The position numbers were made by a program, and so were the translations under genes. Positions 35,861 to 45,362 of a DNA stretch of 64,000 nucleotides are shown here, piece after piece. Every line of letters starts with the position of its first letter. Position 1 is the first letter of the stretch. The notes below the pieces were generated by a model. The model was not told where the DNA came from. It was given only the letters and a program-made list of their open reading frames with translations, and made no database searches. Source of the DNA: Thalassospira sp. TSL5-1 (GTDB lineage: Bacteria; Pseudomonadota; Alphaproteobacteria; Rhodospirillales; Thalassospiraceae); contig NZ_KV880638.1 of assembly GCF_001907695.1 (NCBI RefSeq), positions 992,882 to 1,056,881 on the forward strand, read 5' to 3'.

Positions 35861-37108
35861 ATGTCTGAAGATATTGATCCGGTTGAGGAAATGCCGGGTG
35901 CATCGTCTGTCTCGGCAGGAACGCATAGTGGCGGCGGTGCCAATCAGGTGCGGGTCCGGGCCTATAATGAACGGTTGTTATTATCGCTGGTACGCCGTAC
36001 AGCCGGGCTTTCCAAGGCCGATATTGCCCGGATTTCGGGCCTGTCGGCGCAAACGGCGTCGGTGATTATTCGCGCCTTGGAAAAAGACGGGCTTTTGATG
36101 CGCGGGGAGCCGGTGCGCGGGCGGGTCGGCAAACCTTCGGTGCCAATGGCCCTTAATCCTGACGGGGTTTATTCGCTGGGCCTTAAAATTGGCCGTCGCA
36201 GTGCTGAACTGGTGTTGATGGATTTTGTCGGTACAGTGCGCGACAGCAACATTGAAACCTATAAATACCCCACGCCTGATAATATTCGCCGTTTTGTGCG
36301 CGAGGCGACAGAGAAATTGACGTCTTCCTTAACATCATCACAGCGTGCACGCATTGCCGGGCTGGGTATTGCTCTGCCGTTCGAGCTGTGGAACTGGGTT
36401 GATGAAATGGGCGCACCGGAACAGGACATGGCTGCCTGGCAGAATATCGATTTGGCCGAGGAGATAGGCGAAATCGTTCCTTTTCCGGTTTTTATCCAGA
36501 ATGATGCAACGGCGGCCTGCGGGGCAGAACTTGTTTTTGGGCAAGGGGCCAACTACAACGATTTTGCCTATTTCTTCATTGGTTCATTCATCGGCGGTGG
36601 TGTTGTTCTTAATCAGGCGGTGTATGCCGGGCGCACGGGTAATGCGGGCGCATTTGGCTCGATGCCGGTGGTGGATGACCAGGGGAAACCCTCGCAATTG
36701 ATTGATCAGGCCAGCCTTTTCGCCTTGGAAAAAATGCTTGAGGAATCCGGTTTTGAACCGATTCGCCTATGGCGCGATCCTCAAAGCTGGGACGAAATAA
36801 CCCCGCATCTGGATTGCTGGATCGCGCAGGCTGCACGCAGCCTTGCCCTGGCGATCACGTCGGTCTGTTCCGTGATTGATTTTGAAACCGTGATTGTTGA
36901 TGGCGGTTTCCCGCCGTTTGTTCGTGACCGGATTGTCGCTGAAATTATGAAAGAGTTTGGCGGACTGGACCTGCAGGGCATTGCCATGCCCCGTGTTCAG
37001 CCCGGAGCGGTTGGCCGGGGGGCACGCGCCATCGGTGCGGCCAGCCTGCCGCTGTTTTCGCGCTATTTGCTGGATCAGAATGTGCTGTTCAAGCAGGTGG
37101 AATCCTGA
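35861..37108 (+). CDS. frcR: ROK-family transcriptional repressor of the fructose operon
   Basis: This 415-aa protein has an N-terminal MarR-like HTH (LSKADIARISGLSAQTASVII, residues about 50-70) and a ROK sugar-sensing domain (GLGIALPFELWNWV, VFIQNDATAACGAELVFGQG, GRTGNAGAFGSMPV). The cysteine zinc motif of ROK kinases (CxCGxxGC) is absent: NAGAFGSMPV leads directly to VVDDQGKPSQ. This is seen in some ROK repressors. It is divergent from frcB and should release the operon on binding a sugar or sugar phosphate. Confidence 0.9.
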   Translation: MSEDIDPVEEMPGASSVSAGTHSGGGANQVRVRAYNERLLLSLVRRTAGLSKADIARISGLSAQTASVIIRALEKDGLLMRGEPVRGRVGKPSVPMALNPDGVYSLGLKIGRRSAELVLMDFVGTVRDSNIETYKYPTPDNIRRFVREATEKLTSSLTSSQRARIAGLGIALPFELWNWVDEMGAPEQDMAAWQNIDLAEEIGEIVPFPVFIQNDATAACGAELVFGQGANYNDFAYFFIGSFIGGGVVLNQAVYAGRTGNAGAFGSMPVVDDQGKPSQLIDQASLFALEKMLEESGFEPIRLWRDPQSWDEITPHLDCWIAQAARSLALAITSVCSVIDFETVIVDGGFPPFVRDRIVAEIMKEFGGLDLQGIAMPRVQPGAVGRGARAIGAASLPLFSRYLLDQNVLFKQVES

Positions 37109-37142
37109 TTTACGACAGGCATTTAAAGCGATTTGTCTTTAA

Positions 37143-37180
37143 AAGGCCCACGTCGCGTTTTTGCGGGCGACATGGGCCTT
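37143..37180 (-). terminator. Stem-loop between convergent frcR and gloB
   Basis: Stem AAGGCCCA-C-GTCGC / GCGAC-A-TGGGCCTT with one mismatch and a 10-base loop. On the minus strand TTTTAAAG follows, so it is probably the gloB terminator. Confidence 0.65.
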
Positions 37181-37193
37181 GGAATGAGATGGC

Positions 37194-37964
37194 CTAGAAG
37201 TTGTCTTTGCGGTGCCGAATTTCGGTGAAAACAATTTCGGCAGGCGCACCGGACATGCCCATTGCCTGACCAACCGCCGGGACATCGGCCCTGAGGAACG
37301 GGTTGGTATCAATTTCTTCGCCAATTGTGGACGGGATGGTGGGGCGGTCGGCCTTGCGCAGGGTTTCAATGGCGCTGGCACGGGCCTGAAGGGCGGCATT
37401 TTCCGGTTCGATGGTCAGCGCAAACCTGGCATTGCTCAGGGTATATTCATGGCCGCAATAAAGCCGTGTATCGACGGGCAGGGTCCGGAACTTGATCAGC
37501 GAGTGCCACATTTGTTCGGCAGTGCCCTCAAACAGGCGACCACAGCCCAGGGCAAACAGGCTGTCCCCGGAAAACACGGCAGAAACCGCCGGGAAATAAA
37601 AGGCAATATGACCCGCCGTGTGGCCCGGCACATCATAAATACGGGCTTCAAGATCGCCGACCTTAACCACATCGCCCTCGGCAACGGTTTCATCCAGATT
37701 GCCAATTTTGGCAGCCTCTGCCGTTGGGCAGATGATTTTCGCCCCGAACTTTTGCTTGAGTTCTGCGTTACCACCCACATGGTCATTGTGATGATGGGTA
37801 TTTATGATGATATCAAGCGACCAACCCCGTTTGGACAGTTCCTTGATCACTGGTGCGGCGTCGCCCGGATCAATCACGGCGGTGACGCCACTATTGGGGC
37901 AGCGCAGCAGATAAATATAATTGTCCGAGCGGTTCGGGATCAGGATGATGTCGTCTGCTGGCAT
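37194..37964 (-). CDS. gloB: Hydroxyacylglutathione hydrolase (glyoxalase II)
   Basis: This 256-aa protein is a metallo-beta-lactamase-fold enzyme with the metal motif NTHHHNDHVGG, then DVPGHTAGHIAF, FSGDSLFALGCGRLFEGTAEQM and the C-terminal glutathione-binding domain with YCGHEYTLSNARFAL. It hydrolyses S-lactoylglutathione to lactate and glutathione, the second step of methylglyoxal detoxification. Length matches the family. It is divergent from a methyltransferase gene, a pairing common in alphaproteobacteria. Confidence 0.96.
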   Translation of the reverse strand: MPADDIILIPNRSDNYIYLLRCPNSGVTAVIDPGDAAPVIKELSKRGWSLDIIINTHHHNDHVGGNAELKQKFGAKIICPTAEAAKIGNLDETVAEGDVVKVGDLEARIYDVPGHTAGHIAFYFPAVSAVFSGDSLFALGCGRLFEGTAEQMWHSLIKFRTLPVDTRLYCGHEYTLSNARFALTIEPENAALQARASAIETLRKADRPTIPSTIGEEIDTNPFLRADVPAVGQAMGMSGAPAEIVFTEIRHRKDNF

Positions 37965-38075
37965 TTTGGGGCCTCGCTTGTTTGGGATGTTTCAAAGCCT
38001 AACAGGCTGGCGCGGGGGAAACAATTGTGCTGCAATTTGTTTCGCCCTTCCGTCCGACAATGATAGGGTTCGTTC

Positions 38076-38957
38076 ATGCGTCAGGATGTTGTTGATTTAC
38101 ACCGCTTCTATGCCACCAGCCTCGGTCAGGCGGCCCGTCGGCTTATTCGCCGCCGGTTGCGCATGATGTGGTCGGATGTGCGGGGCATGCGTGTGCTGGG
38201 TTTTGGCTATGCCACCCCTTATTTGCGCCCGTTTCTGGGCGAGGCAGAGCGCGTGATGGCCTTTATGCCCGCGCCGCAGGGATGCGTGCATTGGCCTGCC
38301 GGGGAATCCAATTGTGTTGCCCTGACCGAAGAAACCATGCTGCCGCTGCCCGATAGTTCGGTGGATCGCATTTTGCTGGTGCATCTGGTGGAGCATTCCG
38401 ATTCGCAACGCCGCCTGATGCGTGAATGCTGGCGTGTGTTGACGCCCAATGGCCGGATTGTCGTGTTGACCCCCAATCGAAGCTCGCTTTGGAGCTGGTC
38501 GGAAAACACGCCGTTTGGCTTTGGTCATCCCTATAGTGTCAGCCAGCTGCAAAATCTGATGCGCGAAAATATGTTTTTGCCTGTGCAACACAGCCGGGCC
38601 CTGTTTTTGCCGCCCACCCGCAACCGCTTTTTGCTGCGCTGGTCCCAGGGGATTGAAAATGTTGGCTCGCGCCTGTTCAAGGCCTTTGCCGGTGTCAGTA
38701 TCGTCGAGGCCGGAAAGCAGCTTTATGCCAGCACCGGTACCCCGCAGCATAAACGCAAGCTGGTGCATATGCCGGTTGCCGTCCCGCCCATGCGCCCGGT
38801 GGATGGTAATCATGTTGGCAGCAGTCCGCGCCGTCAGGATGAGACAGTGCTGCACCGTGACCCATCGGTGCCCTCTTCGCCATTCAATCAGGCCAAGACG
38901 CAAACAAGCGATGAAATCTGTTTGGCAGAAGCCAGCGATACGATTTATCGGTCGTGA
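38076..38957 (+). CDS. Class I SAM-dependent methyltransferase
   Basis: This 293-aa protein has a methyltransferase domain in residues 1-200: VLGFGYATPYLRPFLGEAERVM for SAM binding, LPLPDSSVDRILLVHLVEHSD and MRECWRVLTPNGRIVVLTPNRSSLW, the methyltransferase type 11 pattern. The last ~60 residues are low complexity and may be disordered. The target is unknown. It is divergent from gloB with 111 bases between starts. Confidence 0.82.
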   Translation: MRQDVVDLHRFYATSLGQAARRLIRRRLRMMWSDVRGMRVLGFGYATPYLRPFLGEAERVMAFMPAPQGCVHWPAGESNCVALTEETMLPLPDSSVDRILLVHLVEHSDSQRRLMRECWRVLTPNGRIVVLTPNRSSLWSWSENTPFGFGHPYSVSQLQNLMRENMFLPVQHSRALFLPPTRNRFLLRWSQGIENVGSRLFKAFAGVSIVEAGKQLYASTGTPQHKRKLVHMPVAVPPMRPVDGNHVGSSPRRQDETVLHRDPSVPSSPFNQAKTQTSDEICLAEASDTIYRS

Positions 38958-39072
38958 TATTCGGGTGGTCTATGTGTTTTCCCTGACACTTTATGGTTGC
39001 TGGTTTTTTCTCGAAATATCAATGATTTCCGCCAATTTATCGAAATAAGAGGCGGTGTTGTGCGTGAAGTCG

Positions 39073-39088
39073 AAGGATAATTATCCTT
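39073..39088. promoter_or_regulatory. 16-bp perfect palindrome upstream of the solute-binding protein gene
   Basis: AAGGATAATTATCCTT, perfectly symmetrical, 110 bases before ATG 39199 in an AT-rich intergenic region. A transcription-factor site is likely; the factor is unknown. Confidence 0.6.
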
Positions 39089-39198
39089 ACAGTTGTGCAT
39101 GGCTCTATCTCGTCGATAGCAATGGTACCTGATGCGTTTTGCTGATAGTTGGTGCCACCCTTTCCTGTAAATGCCCATTAAGTGAAGCGGACATTGTT

Positions 39199-40023
39199 AT
39201 GCCGATGCGCCTTGCGCTTGTCTTTTTGCTGTTTTCCGGTGTGTTTTTATTTTGCGCAAAGCCTGTCTTTGCGGAACCAGACACAGATAAAAGCCATGTG
39301 CGCCAGCGCGTTGTTCTTTATGGTGAGGAAAATAATCCCCCCTATGCCTATTTGCAGGGCAACGTCATGATGGGGATTTATACCGATATTTTGCGTCGGG
39401 CGGCGTTGCAGATGCCGCAATATGATATCGAATTTTCTGCGGTGCCCTTCAAACGTGGCATCGAGCTTTTGAAGCGCGGCGAGATTATGGCGTTTTATCC
39501 ACCTTATTTCAAACCGGTACGCGATTGGGTGCAGCGTTACTCAGTACCGATCGTTACGCAAACGCCTGTTGTGCTGTGCACTGACCAGTTTGCCCGCTAT
39601 CGTACATTGTTAAGCTATCCGTATGATTATGTCGGTGCCCGGTTTGGCAATACATCGGGTTATAAAATGGCGGGGCAGGCTCTTTTCAACATGGCCGAAC
39701 GGCATGAAGTGACCTTTGAGGAAGCGCACACGACCGAAATCAATTTGCGTCGCCTGCTGGCCGGGCGGATTGACTGTTATGTCAATGACCGCTTGGCGAT
39801 AGATGTGGCCTTAAGCAAGATAGGCCCTGCCTCCGATGAGGAATATTACCATCTAACGGAAACCGCCCTTTTGGGATCACATCAGGGTGGGGTTGCCTAC
39901 GGCCCCGATGAAGCCGGGAAGTGGCCCTTTCGGGATGATTTTGCCGATGCGCTGGACGGCGTATTGCGCAAGATGCACGAAGAGGGCGAAATTGATGCGA
40001 TATTGAAAGGGTATATGATGTAG
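39199..40023 (+). CDS. Periplasmic substrate-binding protein (SBP family 3-like)
   Basis: This 274-aa protein begins with a signal peptide ending PVFA (about residue 24) and has the family 3 solute-binding fold: VVLYGEENNPPYAYLQGNVM, GIYTDILRRAALQM, DYVGARFGNTSGYKMAGQAL and the hinge LLAGRIDCYVNDRLA. Proteins like this occur as stand-alone binding proteins or precursors of sensory systems; no permease or ATPase gene is next to it. An in-frame upstream ATG at 39139 lacks a signal-peptide character; ATG 39199 is preferred. Confidence 0.8.
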   Translation: MPMRLALVFLLFSGVFLFCAKPVFAEPDTDKSHVRQRVVLYGEENNPPYAYLQGNVMMGIYTDILRRAALQMPQYDIEFSAVPFKRGIELLKRGEIMAFYPPYFKPVRDWVQRYSVPIVTQTPVVLCTDQFARYRTLLSYPYDYVGARFGNTSGYKMAGQALFNMAERHEVTFEEAHTTEINLRRLLAGRIDCYVNDRLAIDVALSKIGPASDEEYYHLTETALLGSHQGGVAYGPDEAGKWPFRDDFADALDGVLRKMHEEGEIDAILKGYMM

Positions 40024-40103
40024 GCGCCTTGCCGTATTTCTGTGCTGCTTGGGCGGCCATCTTGAAGGCGGCCAGAGTGTTCCTGTGTGGCAGGGCACTG
40101 TGT

Positions 40104-40730
40104 TTAGCGACGGCTGACAGCCAGGGCAACGCCAAAGCTGACAAAAATACCCCCGGCAATACGATCAAACCATTTTCGGGCAGAGCCCAGCAAAAAGCCC
40201 TTGCTGCGGGCTGCCAGCAGCGAATAGCCCATGATCCCGGAAAAGGACAGGATCATAAAAGTGCCATCCAGGATCGCGAATTGCGTCAATAGCGGCGCAT
40301 TCGGGGCGAGGAACATCGGGAACAGGGCGGTGAAAAAGGCAATAGCCTTGGGATTGCTGGCCGAAACAACGAAACCGCGCAGATAGATGCGCATATAACC
40401 GGGATGGGCCATTGCCGGGTCGGTAGAGACATTTACAGCCCCCTTGCCGCTTGCCCGCCACATTTTGAACCCCAGCCAGATCAAATAGGCCGCACCGGCA
40501 AAGCGGACGATATCAAATAAAATGGCCGATGCCATGATCATCGCGCCCAGTCCCATCGCTGACAGGGCGCCCATCAGGCCGGTGGCCGTAACGCAGCCCA
40601 GGGCGCCAATCATCGCTGTCACGGTGTTGTGGCGAACGGCATTGGTGATCGCCAGCATCACGGCCGGGCCAGGCGTTAAAACGGCAATCAGAACAGCGAT
40701 GATATACAGGCCATATTGGTCAAGCGACAT
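40104..40730 (-). CDS. LysE/RhtB-family amino-acid exporter
   Basis: This 208-aa membrane protein has six segments and the family start LIAVLTPGPAVMLAITNAVRH, AAYLIWLGFKMWRASGKG and the NPKAIAFFTALFPMF motif. It should export an amino acid or homoserine-lactone-like compound. ATG 40730 gives the typical N-terminus; the 62-residue upstream extension is rejected. The substrate is not predictable. Confidence 0.9.
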   Translation of the reverse strand: MSLDQYGLYIIAVLIAVLTPGPAVMLAITNAVRHNTVTAMIGALGCVTATGLMGALSAMGLGAMIMASAILFDIVRFAGAAYLIWLGFKMWRASGKGAVNVSTDPAMAHPGYMRIYLRGFVVSASNPKAIAFFTALFPMFLAPNAPLLTQFAILDGTFMILSFSGIMGYSLLAARSKGFLLGSARKWFDRIAGGIFVSFGVALAVSRR

Positions 40731-40889
40731 AAAACACTCTGTAAACTGGGCCGACGTCATTTGGGCCGGGTGGGGTACTGGCTGTGGCGGTGAAGGCAGG
40801 CATGGTGCGGCATAAACGTGTGATAGCGGGGGGCGTGAAAATCGAGAGCCCCCTCCGTCAGTCTGCTGATTATGACAGTATCTTTTTGA

Positions 40890-40932
40890 AAGAAAATAAA
40901 AAAAGGCCGCCAGCACGAAGCCAGCGGCCTTT
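40890..40932 (-). terminator. Terminator of the petABC operon
   Basis: On the minus strand a 9-bp stem AAAGGCCGC / GCGGCCTTT (40932-40924 and 40910-40902) with a 13-base loop precedes TTTTTTATTTTC. It lies 25 bases after the petC stop. Confidence 0.87.
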
Positions 40933-40956
40933 GATTTTTAAGGTATCAGGATCGGC

Positions 40957-41730
40957 TTAATGCTCGATCTTCGCCCAGATTTTGCGTTTTACCGCATAAA
41001 GCATCGCCGTAAACACGATCAGGAACAGCAGAACCTTCATGCCCATTGCTTTGCGGGCTTCAAGTTCCGGTTCGGCAATCCAGTTCATGAACGCCGTAAC
41101 GTCAAGGACTTCCTGATCAACTGTGGCTTCGGTGCCGTCGGTATATTCGACGTCATCACCATACAGGGGCGGGGGCATCGAAATCTGATGGCTGGGGAAG
41201 TAGTGGTTGTAATACTTGCCTTCAGCCATTTCGACACCGGCCGGTGCCTCTTCTTCATAGCCGGTCAGCAGGGCATGGATGTAATCCGGGCCGTGCGGGC
41301 GGGCTTTTGCCATCAGCGACAGATCGGGCGGTGTTGCTCCACCATTGGCAGCAGCAGCTGCCTTGTCGTTTGCAAACGGATGCGGGAAGTGGTCAGACGG
41401 TTTTGCCGTACGGGTGAACATTTCACCATCGTCATTGGGGCCGTCCTGGACTTCGTATTCCGCGGCAATCGCCTTGATCTGGTCTTCGTTAAAACCAATG
41501 CCTTCCAGATTGCGGAATGCAAGGTAACGCATGCTGTGGCAGCTTGCGCAGACCGTTTTGAACACCTGGAAACCGCGTTGCAACTGCGCACGGTCATAGG
41601 TGCCAAACAGGCCCTGCCAGCTCCATTCCATTGCGGGCGGAACCACGCCTTCCGCAGCCTTGGACGATGTGTTGGCAAAAGCGGTCAGCGCGAAAGCAGC
41701 AGCAATTGCGGTGAGAGCAAATTTACGCAT
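40957..41730 (-). CDS. petC: Cytochrome c1 of the bc1 complex
   Basis: This 257-aa protein has a cleavable signal peptide ([22 protein letters not shown]), heme c motif CASCH, the axial Met region [15 protein letters not shown], and a C-terminal membrane anchor ([15 protein letters not shown]). It carries electrons from the Rieske centre to soluble cytochrome c. ATG 41730 overlaps the end of petB by 8 bases. Third gene of petABC. Confidence 0.97.
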   Translation of the reverse strand: MRKFALTAIAAAFALTAFANTSSKAAEGVVPPAMEWSWQGLFGTYDRAQLQRGFQVFKTVCASCHSMRYLAFRNLEGIGFNEDQIKAIAAEYEVQDGPNDDGEMFTRTAKPSDHFPHPFANDKAAAAANGGATPPDLSLMAKARPHGPDYIHALLTGYEEEAPAGVEMAEGKYYNHYFPSHQISMPPPLYGDDVEYTDGTEATVDQEVLDVTAFMNWIAEPELEARKAMGMKVLLFLIVFTAMLYAVKRKIWAKIEH

Positions 41731-42991
41731 TTGCACCTCCCTTGAGAACAGATTCGCTGATGCTGGCAGGAAGCGGTTTTGGCCGTTCCATTTTGCCAAC
41801 CACAGGCATGACGACAAGGAAATGCAGGAAGTAATACAGCGTTGCCAACTGACCAACCGTAATCACCTGCAGACCATGCAGCCCCATGAACGGATCAGAC
41901 GGAGCCTTTGCACCACAATAGCCAAGAACGAAGCAGTCAATGACCAGAACGACAAAGAACCATTTGTAAACCGGACGGAAGCGCGAGCTGCGCACCTTGG
42001 ACCTATCGAGCCAGGGAATGACAAACAGCACGATAATGGCCGCGAACATCGCCAGCACGCCCAGCAGTTTTGCCGGAATGCCAAGGAATTCAAAGTCGAT
42101 CGACCGCAGGATCGCGTAGAACGGCAGGAAATACCATTCCGGAACGATATGGGCCGGCGTCGATAGCGGGTTGGCCATAATGTAGTTGTCCGGCTCGCCA
42201 AAGAAGTTCGGCGCGAAGAACACGAAATAGAGATAGATGATCAAAAACACCCCCATCCCGAACAGATCCTTGATCGTGTAGTAAGGATGGAACGGAATGC
42301 TGTCCTGCGGCGTTTTGATCTCGACACCGGTTGGGTTGTTTGACCGCACTGCGTGCAGTGCCCATACATGCAGGACCACAAGGCCCAGAATGACAAACGG
42401 CAGCAGATAATGCAGCGAGAAGAACCGGTTCAGGGTCGGGTTTGAGACCGAGAAACCGCCCCAAAGCCATGTCACCAGCGGATCACCGATAACCGGGAAC
42501 GCCGAGAACAGGTTGGTAATAACCGTTGCCCCCCAAAATGACATCTGGCCCCAGGGCAGAACATAGCCCATGAATGCGGTTGCCATCATGGCGAGCAGGA
42601 TCAGGATACCAATCCACCACAGAACTTCACGCGGGGCCTTGTATGACCCGTAATAAAGACCACGGAAAATGTGGATATAGACGCAGATGAAGAACATCGA
42701 CGCGCCATTCATATGCAAATAGCGGATCAGCCAGCCATAATTCACGTCACGCATGATGCGTTCAACGGAATCAAATGCCATATCGGCATGCGGCGTATAG
42801 TTCATCACCAGGAAGATCCCGGTAAGGATCATCGTCACCAGAACAAAACCGGCCAGGGAACCAAAGTTCCACATATAGGACAGGTTTTTCGGTGTCGGAT
42901 ATTCGTAAGCGGAATGGTGCAGCATCGAAAAGATCGGAAGACGATCATCGACCCATTTTACCACTTTGTTATTCCATACAGGCGCGCTCAT
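41723..42991 (-). CDS. petB: Cytochrome b of the bc1 complex
   Basis: This 422-aa protein has eight membrane helices, the paired heme-ligand histidines ([21 protein letters not shown] and [22 protein letters not shown]), [16 protein letters not shown], and the Qo-site [13 protein letters not shown]. It forms the quinol-oxidising core of complex III in the inner membrane. It follows petA after 11 bases. Confidence 0.98.
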   Translation of the reverse strand: MSAPVWNNKVVKWVDDRLPIFSMLHHSAYEYPTPKNLSYMWNFGSLAGFVLVTMILTGIFLVMNYTPHADMAFDSVERIMRDVNYGWLIRYLHMNGASMFFICVYIHIFRGLYYGSYKAPREVLWWIGILILLAMMATAFMGYVLPWGQMSFWGATVITNLFSAFPVIGDPLVTWLWGGFSVSNPTLNRFFSLHYLLPFVILGLVVLHVWALHAVRSNNPTGVEIKTPQDSIPFHPYYTIKDLFGMGVFLIIYLYFVFFAPNFFGEPDNYIMANPLSTPAHIVPEWYFLPFYAILRSIDFEFLGIPAKLLGVLAMFAAIIVLFVIPWLDRSKVRSSRFRPVYKWFFVVLVIDCFVLGYCGAKAPSDPFMGLHGLQVITVGQLATLYYFLHFLVVMPVVGKMERPKPLPASISESVLKGGANA

Positions 42992-43002
42992 CTTACACTC
43001 CC

Positions 43003-43551
43003 TTAGCCGATCTTGACCGACGTGTCGGTGAGGAAGGTATAGGTCGGCACAACAAGGTTCTTCGGTGCCGGACCCTTGCGGATGCGGCCTGAACTGTCAT
43101 AGTGCGACCCGTGACACGGGCAATACCAGCCGTCAAAGTCACCGCGCGGTTCCCCGGTTGCGGTGCCCATCGGAATGCAGCCCAAATGGGTGCACACGCC
43201 GACGACGATCAGCCATTCTTTTTTCTTCACACGGGCATCGTCGGCCTCGGGATCGACCAACTGGTTCAATGCCACGTCTTCTGCTTCTTTAATTTCGCGT
43301 TCGGTGCGATGGCGAATAAACACGGGTTTACCGCGCCACATGACCTTGATGGCCTGTCCGACCGGAATGTTTGACAGGTTCACTTCGACCGAGGCCAGTG
43401 CCAGAACGTCCTTGGACGGGTTCATGCTGTCCACGAACGGCCACAGTGCCATGCCGGTGCCGACGACACCGACCGCTGTGGTCGCAAGGGTCAGGAAATC
43501 CCTGCGGTTCTCGTCCGGGTGCTCCCCGGATGATTGCGCCGTTTGAGACAT
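43003..43551 (-). CDS. petA: Rieske iron-sulfur subunit of the bc1 complex
   Basis: This 182-aa protein has a twin-arginine start [13 protein letters not shown] acting as uncleaved Tat signal and anchor, the cluster-binding boxes CTHLGC and CPCHGSHYD, and a Pro-rich loop with GPAPKNL. It passes electrons from quinol to cytochrome c1. First gene of petABC; a candidate promoter lies about 130 bases upstream. Confidence 0.98.
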   Translation of the reverse strand: MSQTAQSSGEHPDENRRDFLTLATTAVGVVGTGMALWPFVDSMNPSKDVLALASVEVNLSNIPVGQAIKVMWRGKPVFIRHRTEREIKEAEDVALNQLVDPEADDARVKKKEWLIVVGVCTHLGCIPMGTATGEPRGDFDGWYCPCHGSHYDSSGRIRKGPAPKNLVVPTYTFLTDTSVKIG

Positions 43552-43946
43552 GATGTATTCCTCTTTCTGCCCCCAAAACAGGCATGCGGAATGCCTGAAT
43601 TCATCGCCGGGATCATTGACTTACTTCAATTCGAAAAAAGTTTTCTGCTCCCGCGCCCTTCAGGCCTGAATCGAATTTCGTATACTAACAATAACGGCCT
43701 TTGTTAAGGATAACTTGGCGGGAAAGGTGTGCATTAATAAACGCTCTGGTTTTGGAAACACTCTAAAAACCCTACGTCAAACAAGACTTTTCCTAGCACT
43801 GGCACCCTTGTGTGATACCCGCTATAACAAGCTACTTTGTTAAAGACCCGGTCCCAGAAGCGGGAAACTCCTGTAACGCTATGAAACTTTTGGTAACATT
43901 TTTTAGGGCGTTTTTATACAAAATTGCGCGAGTCTGTTGATCCATC
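43552..43946. other. 395-bp divergent intergenic region between petA and trmL
   Basis: There is no gene. It contains a good minus-strand promoter candidate for pet (43679-43707) and an AT-rich segment before trmL with TATACA at 43915-43920 as a possible -10 whose -35 is unclear. Confidence 0.6.
43679..43707 (-). promoter_or_regulatory. Candidate sigma-70-type promoter of petABC
   Basis: On the minus strand TTAACA (43707-43702), 17-base spacer, TATACG (43684-43679). Five of six -35 bases match TTGACA and the -10 has TATA. The leader would be about 120 bases. Confidence 0.55.
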
Positions 43947-44420
43947 ATGAGAATTTGTTTGTTTGAGCCCGATATTCCGCAAAATACCGGGACAATTTTA
44001 CGTATGGCCGCCTGCCTGGGGGTAGGGGTTGATATTATCGAGCCCTGTGGCTTCCTTTTGACATCGGCCAGTTTGAAGCGTGCCGGGATGGATTATCTCG
44101 AAGCGGCAAATTATCAGCGCCACGCGGACTGGCAGGCTTTTGAGCAGGCGCGGTCAAGGGGAGACCTTCCCGGGCGCTTGGTACTGATGACGACAAAGGG
44201 GGCTGTCCCCTATTGTGATTTTGAGTATCGCGCCGATGATATTTTGATGCTGGGCGCTGAAAGCCGGGGTGTTCCCGACCAGGTGCATGAATCGGTTGAT
44301 GCGCGGGTGGTTATTCCGTTGCGTCCGGGGATGCGATCCTTGAATGTAGCAATGGCGGCGGCTATGACCGTCGGTGAAGCCATGCGTCAGACCAACAGTT
44401 TTCCGGGAACCCCTGAATGA
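43947..44420 (+). CDS. trmL: tRNA (cytidine(34)-2'-O)-methyltransferase
   Basis: This 157-aa SPOUT enzyme has the family sequence [38 protein letters not shown] and [20 protein letters not shown], the knotted SAM-binding motif. It methylates the wobble ribose of tRNA-Leu isoacceptors. It overlaps hemF by 4 bases, an arrangement common in alphaproteobacteria. Confidence 0.96.
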   Translation: MRICLFEPDIPQNTGTILRMAACLGVGVDIIEPCGFLLTSASLKRAGMDYLEAANYQRHADWQAFEQARSRGDLPGRLVLMTTKGAVPYCDFEYRADDILMLGAESRGVPDQVHESVDARVVIPLRPGMRSLNVAMAAAMTVGEAMRQTNSFPGTPE

Positions 44421-45280
44421 GTGATGAAACAGCCCGCCAGACCGAAGTACGTAAAAAGCAGGCCGCTGACTGGTTCAAATCCCTGCGAGACCAGATTTGC
44501 GCCCGTTTTGAACAGCTTGAAGATGCCTGCACCGGCCCGTTATCGGACCGTCCCGCTGGCCGGTTCGAGCGCACCCGCTGGGATCGTGGTGAAAATCAGG
44601 GTGGTGGTGAAATGTCGGTTATGCGGGGCCGTGTTTTTGAAAAAGTCGGGGTGAATATTTCCACCGTTTATGGCGAGTTCTCCGAAAAATTCCGCAAGGA
44701 AATACCGGGGGCCGACGAAAACCCCAATTTCTGGGCTGCGGGCATTTCGCTGGTGGCGCATCCCTGTTCGCCCCTTGTGCCTGCCGTGCATATGAATACC
44801 CGCCATATCGTGACATCCAAGGCATGGTTTGGCGGCGGGGCGGATTTAACCCCCGTTTTTCCCGACGATGCCGACACCGCCGATTTTCATGGGGCCTTTA
44901 AGGTTGCGTGTGATGCGCATGGCGAGGATTATTACGACCGCTTTAAAAAGTGGTGCGATGAATATTTCTGGCTGCCGCACCGCAATGAGCCGCGTGGCGT
45001 GGGCGGTATTTTTTATGATTATCTGGAAAACGACTGGGACGCCGATTTTGCCTTTACCCAGGATGTTGGCAAGGCGTTTCTCAATGTGTATCCCACCCTG
45101 GTGGAACGCCATTATAACGATGACTGGACGATGGACCAGCGCGAGGCGCAACTGGTCAAACGCGGCCGGTATGTTGAGTTTAACCTGCTGCATGACCGGG
45201 GCACACGGTTTGGCATAATGACGGGCGGCAATACCGAAGCCATCCTGATGTCGCTGCCGCCAATGGCAAACTGGCCCTAG
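44417..45280 (+). CDS. hemF: Oxygen-dependent coproporphyrinogen III oxidase
   Basis: This 287-aa enzyme has the HemF signatures: [66 protein letters not shown] and [20 protein letters not shown]. It oxidatively decarboxylates coproporphyrinogen III to protoporphyrinogen IX in heme synthesis. It is translationally coupled to trmL through ATGA. The neighbouring pet operon consumes heme, which fits the context. Confidence 0.98.
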   Translation: MSDETARQTEVRKKQAADWFKSLRDQICARFEQLEDACTGPLSDRPAGRFERTRWDRGENQGGGEMSVMRGRVFEKVGVNISTVYGEFSEKFRKEIPGADENPNFWAAGISLVAHPCSPLVPAVHMNTRHIVTSKAWFGGGADLTPVFPDDADTADFHGAFKVACDAHGEDYYDRFKKWCDEYFWLPHRNEPRGVGGIFYDYLENDWDADFAFTQDVGKAFLNVYPTLVERHYNDDWTMDQREAQLVKRGRYVEFNLLHDRGTRFGIMTGGNTEAILMSLPPMANWP

Positions 45281-45311
45281 GCGGCGGGCATTTGATTGTT
45301 TGGAAAAGATG

Positions 45312-45342
45312 ACAAAAGGCCTGTGTGATGCAGGCCTTTTGT
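45312..45342. terminator. Bidirectional terminator between hemF and the CoA-transferase gene
   Basis: Perfect 12-bp stem ACAAAAGGCCTG / CAGGCCTTTTGT with a 7-base loop; A- and T-rich flanks within the stem serve both converging genes. Confidence 0.85.
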
Positions 45343-45362
45343 ACATGTGATGTGGGGCTTTT

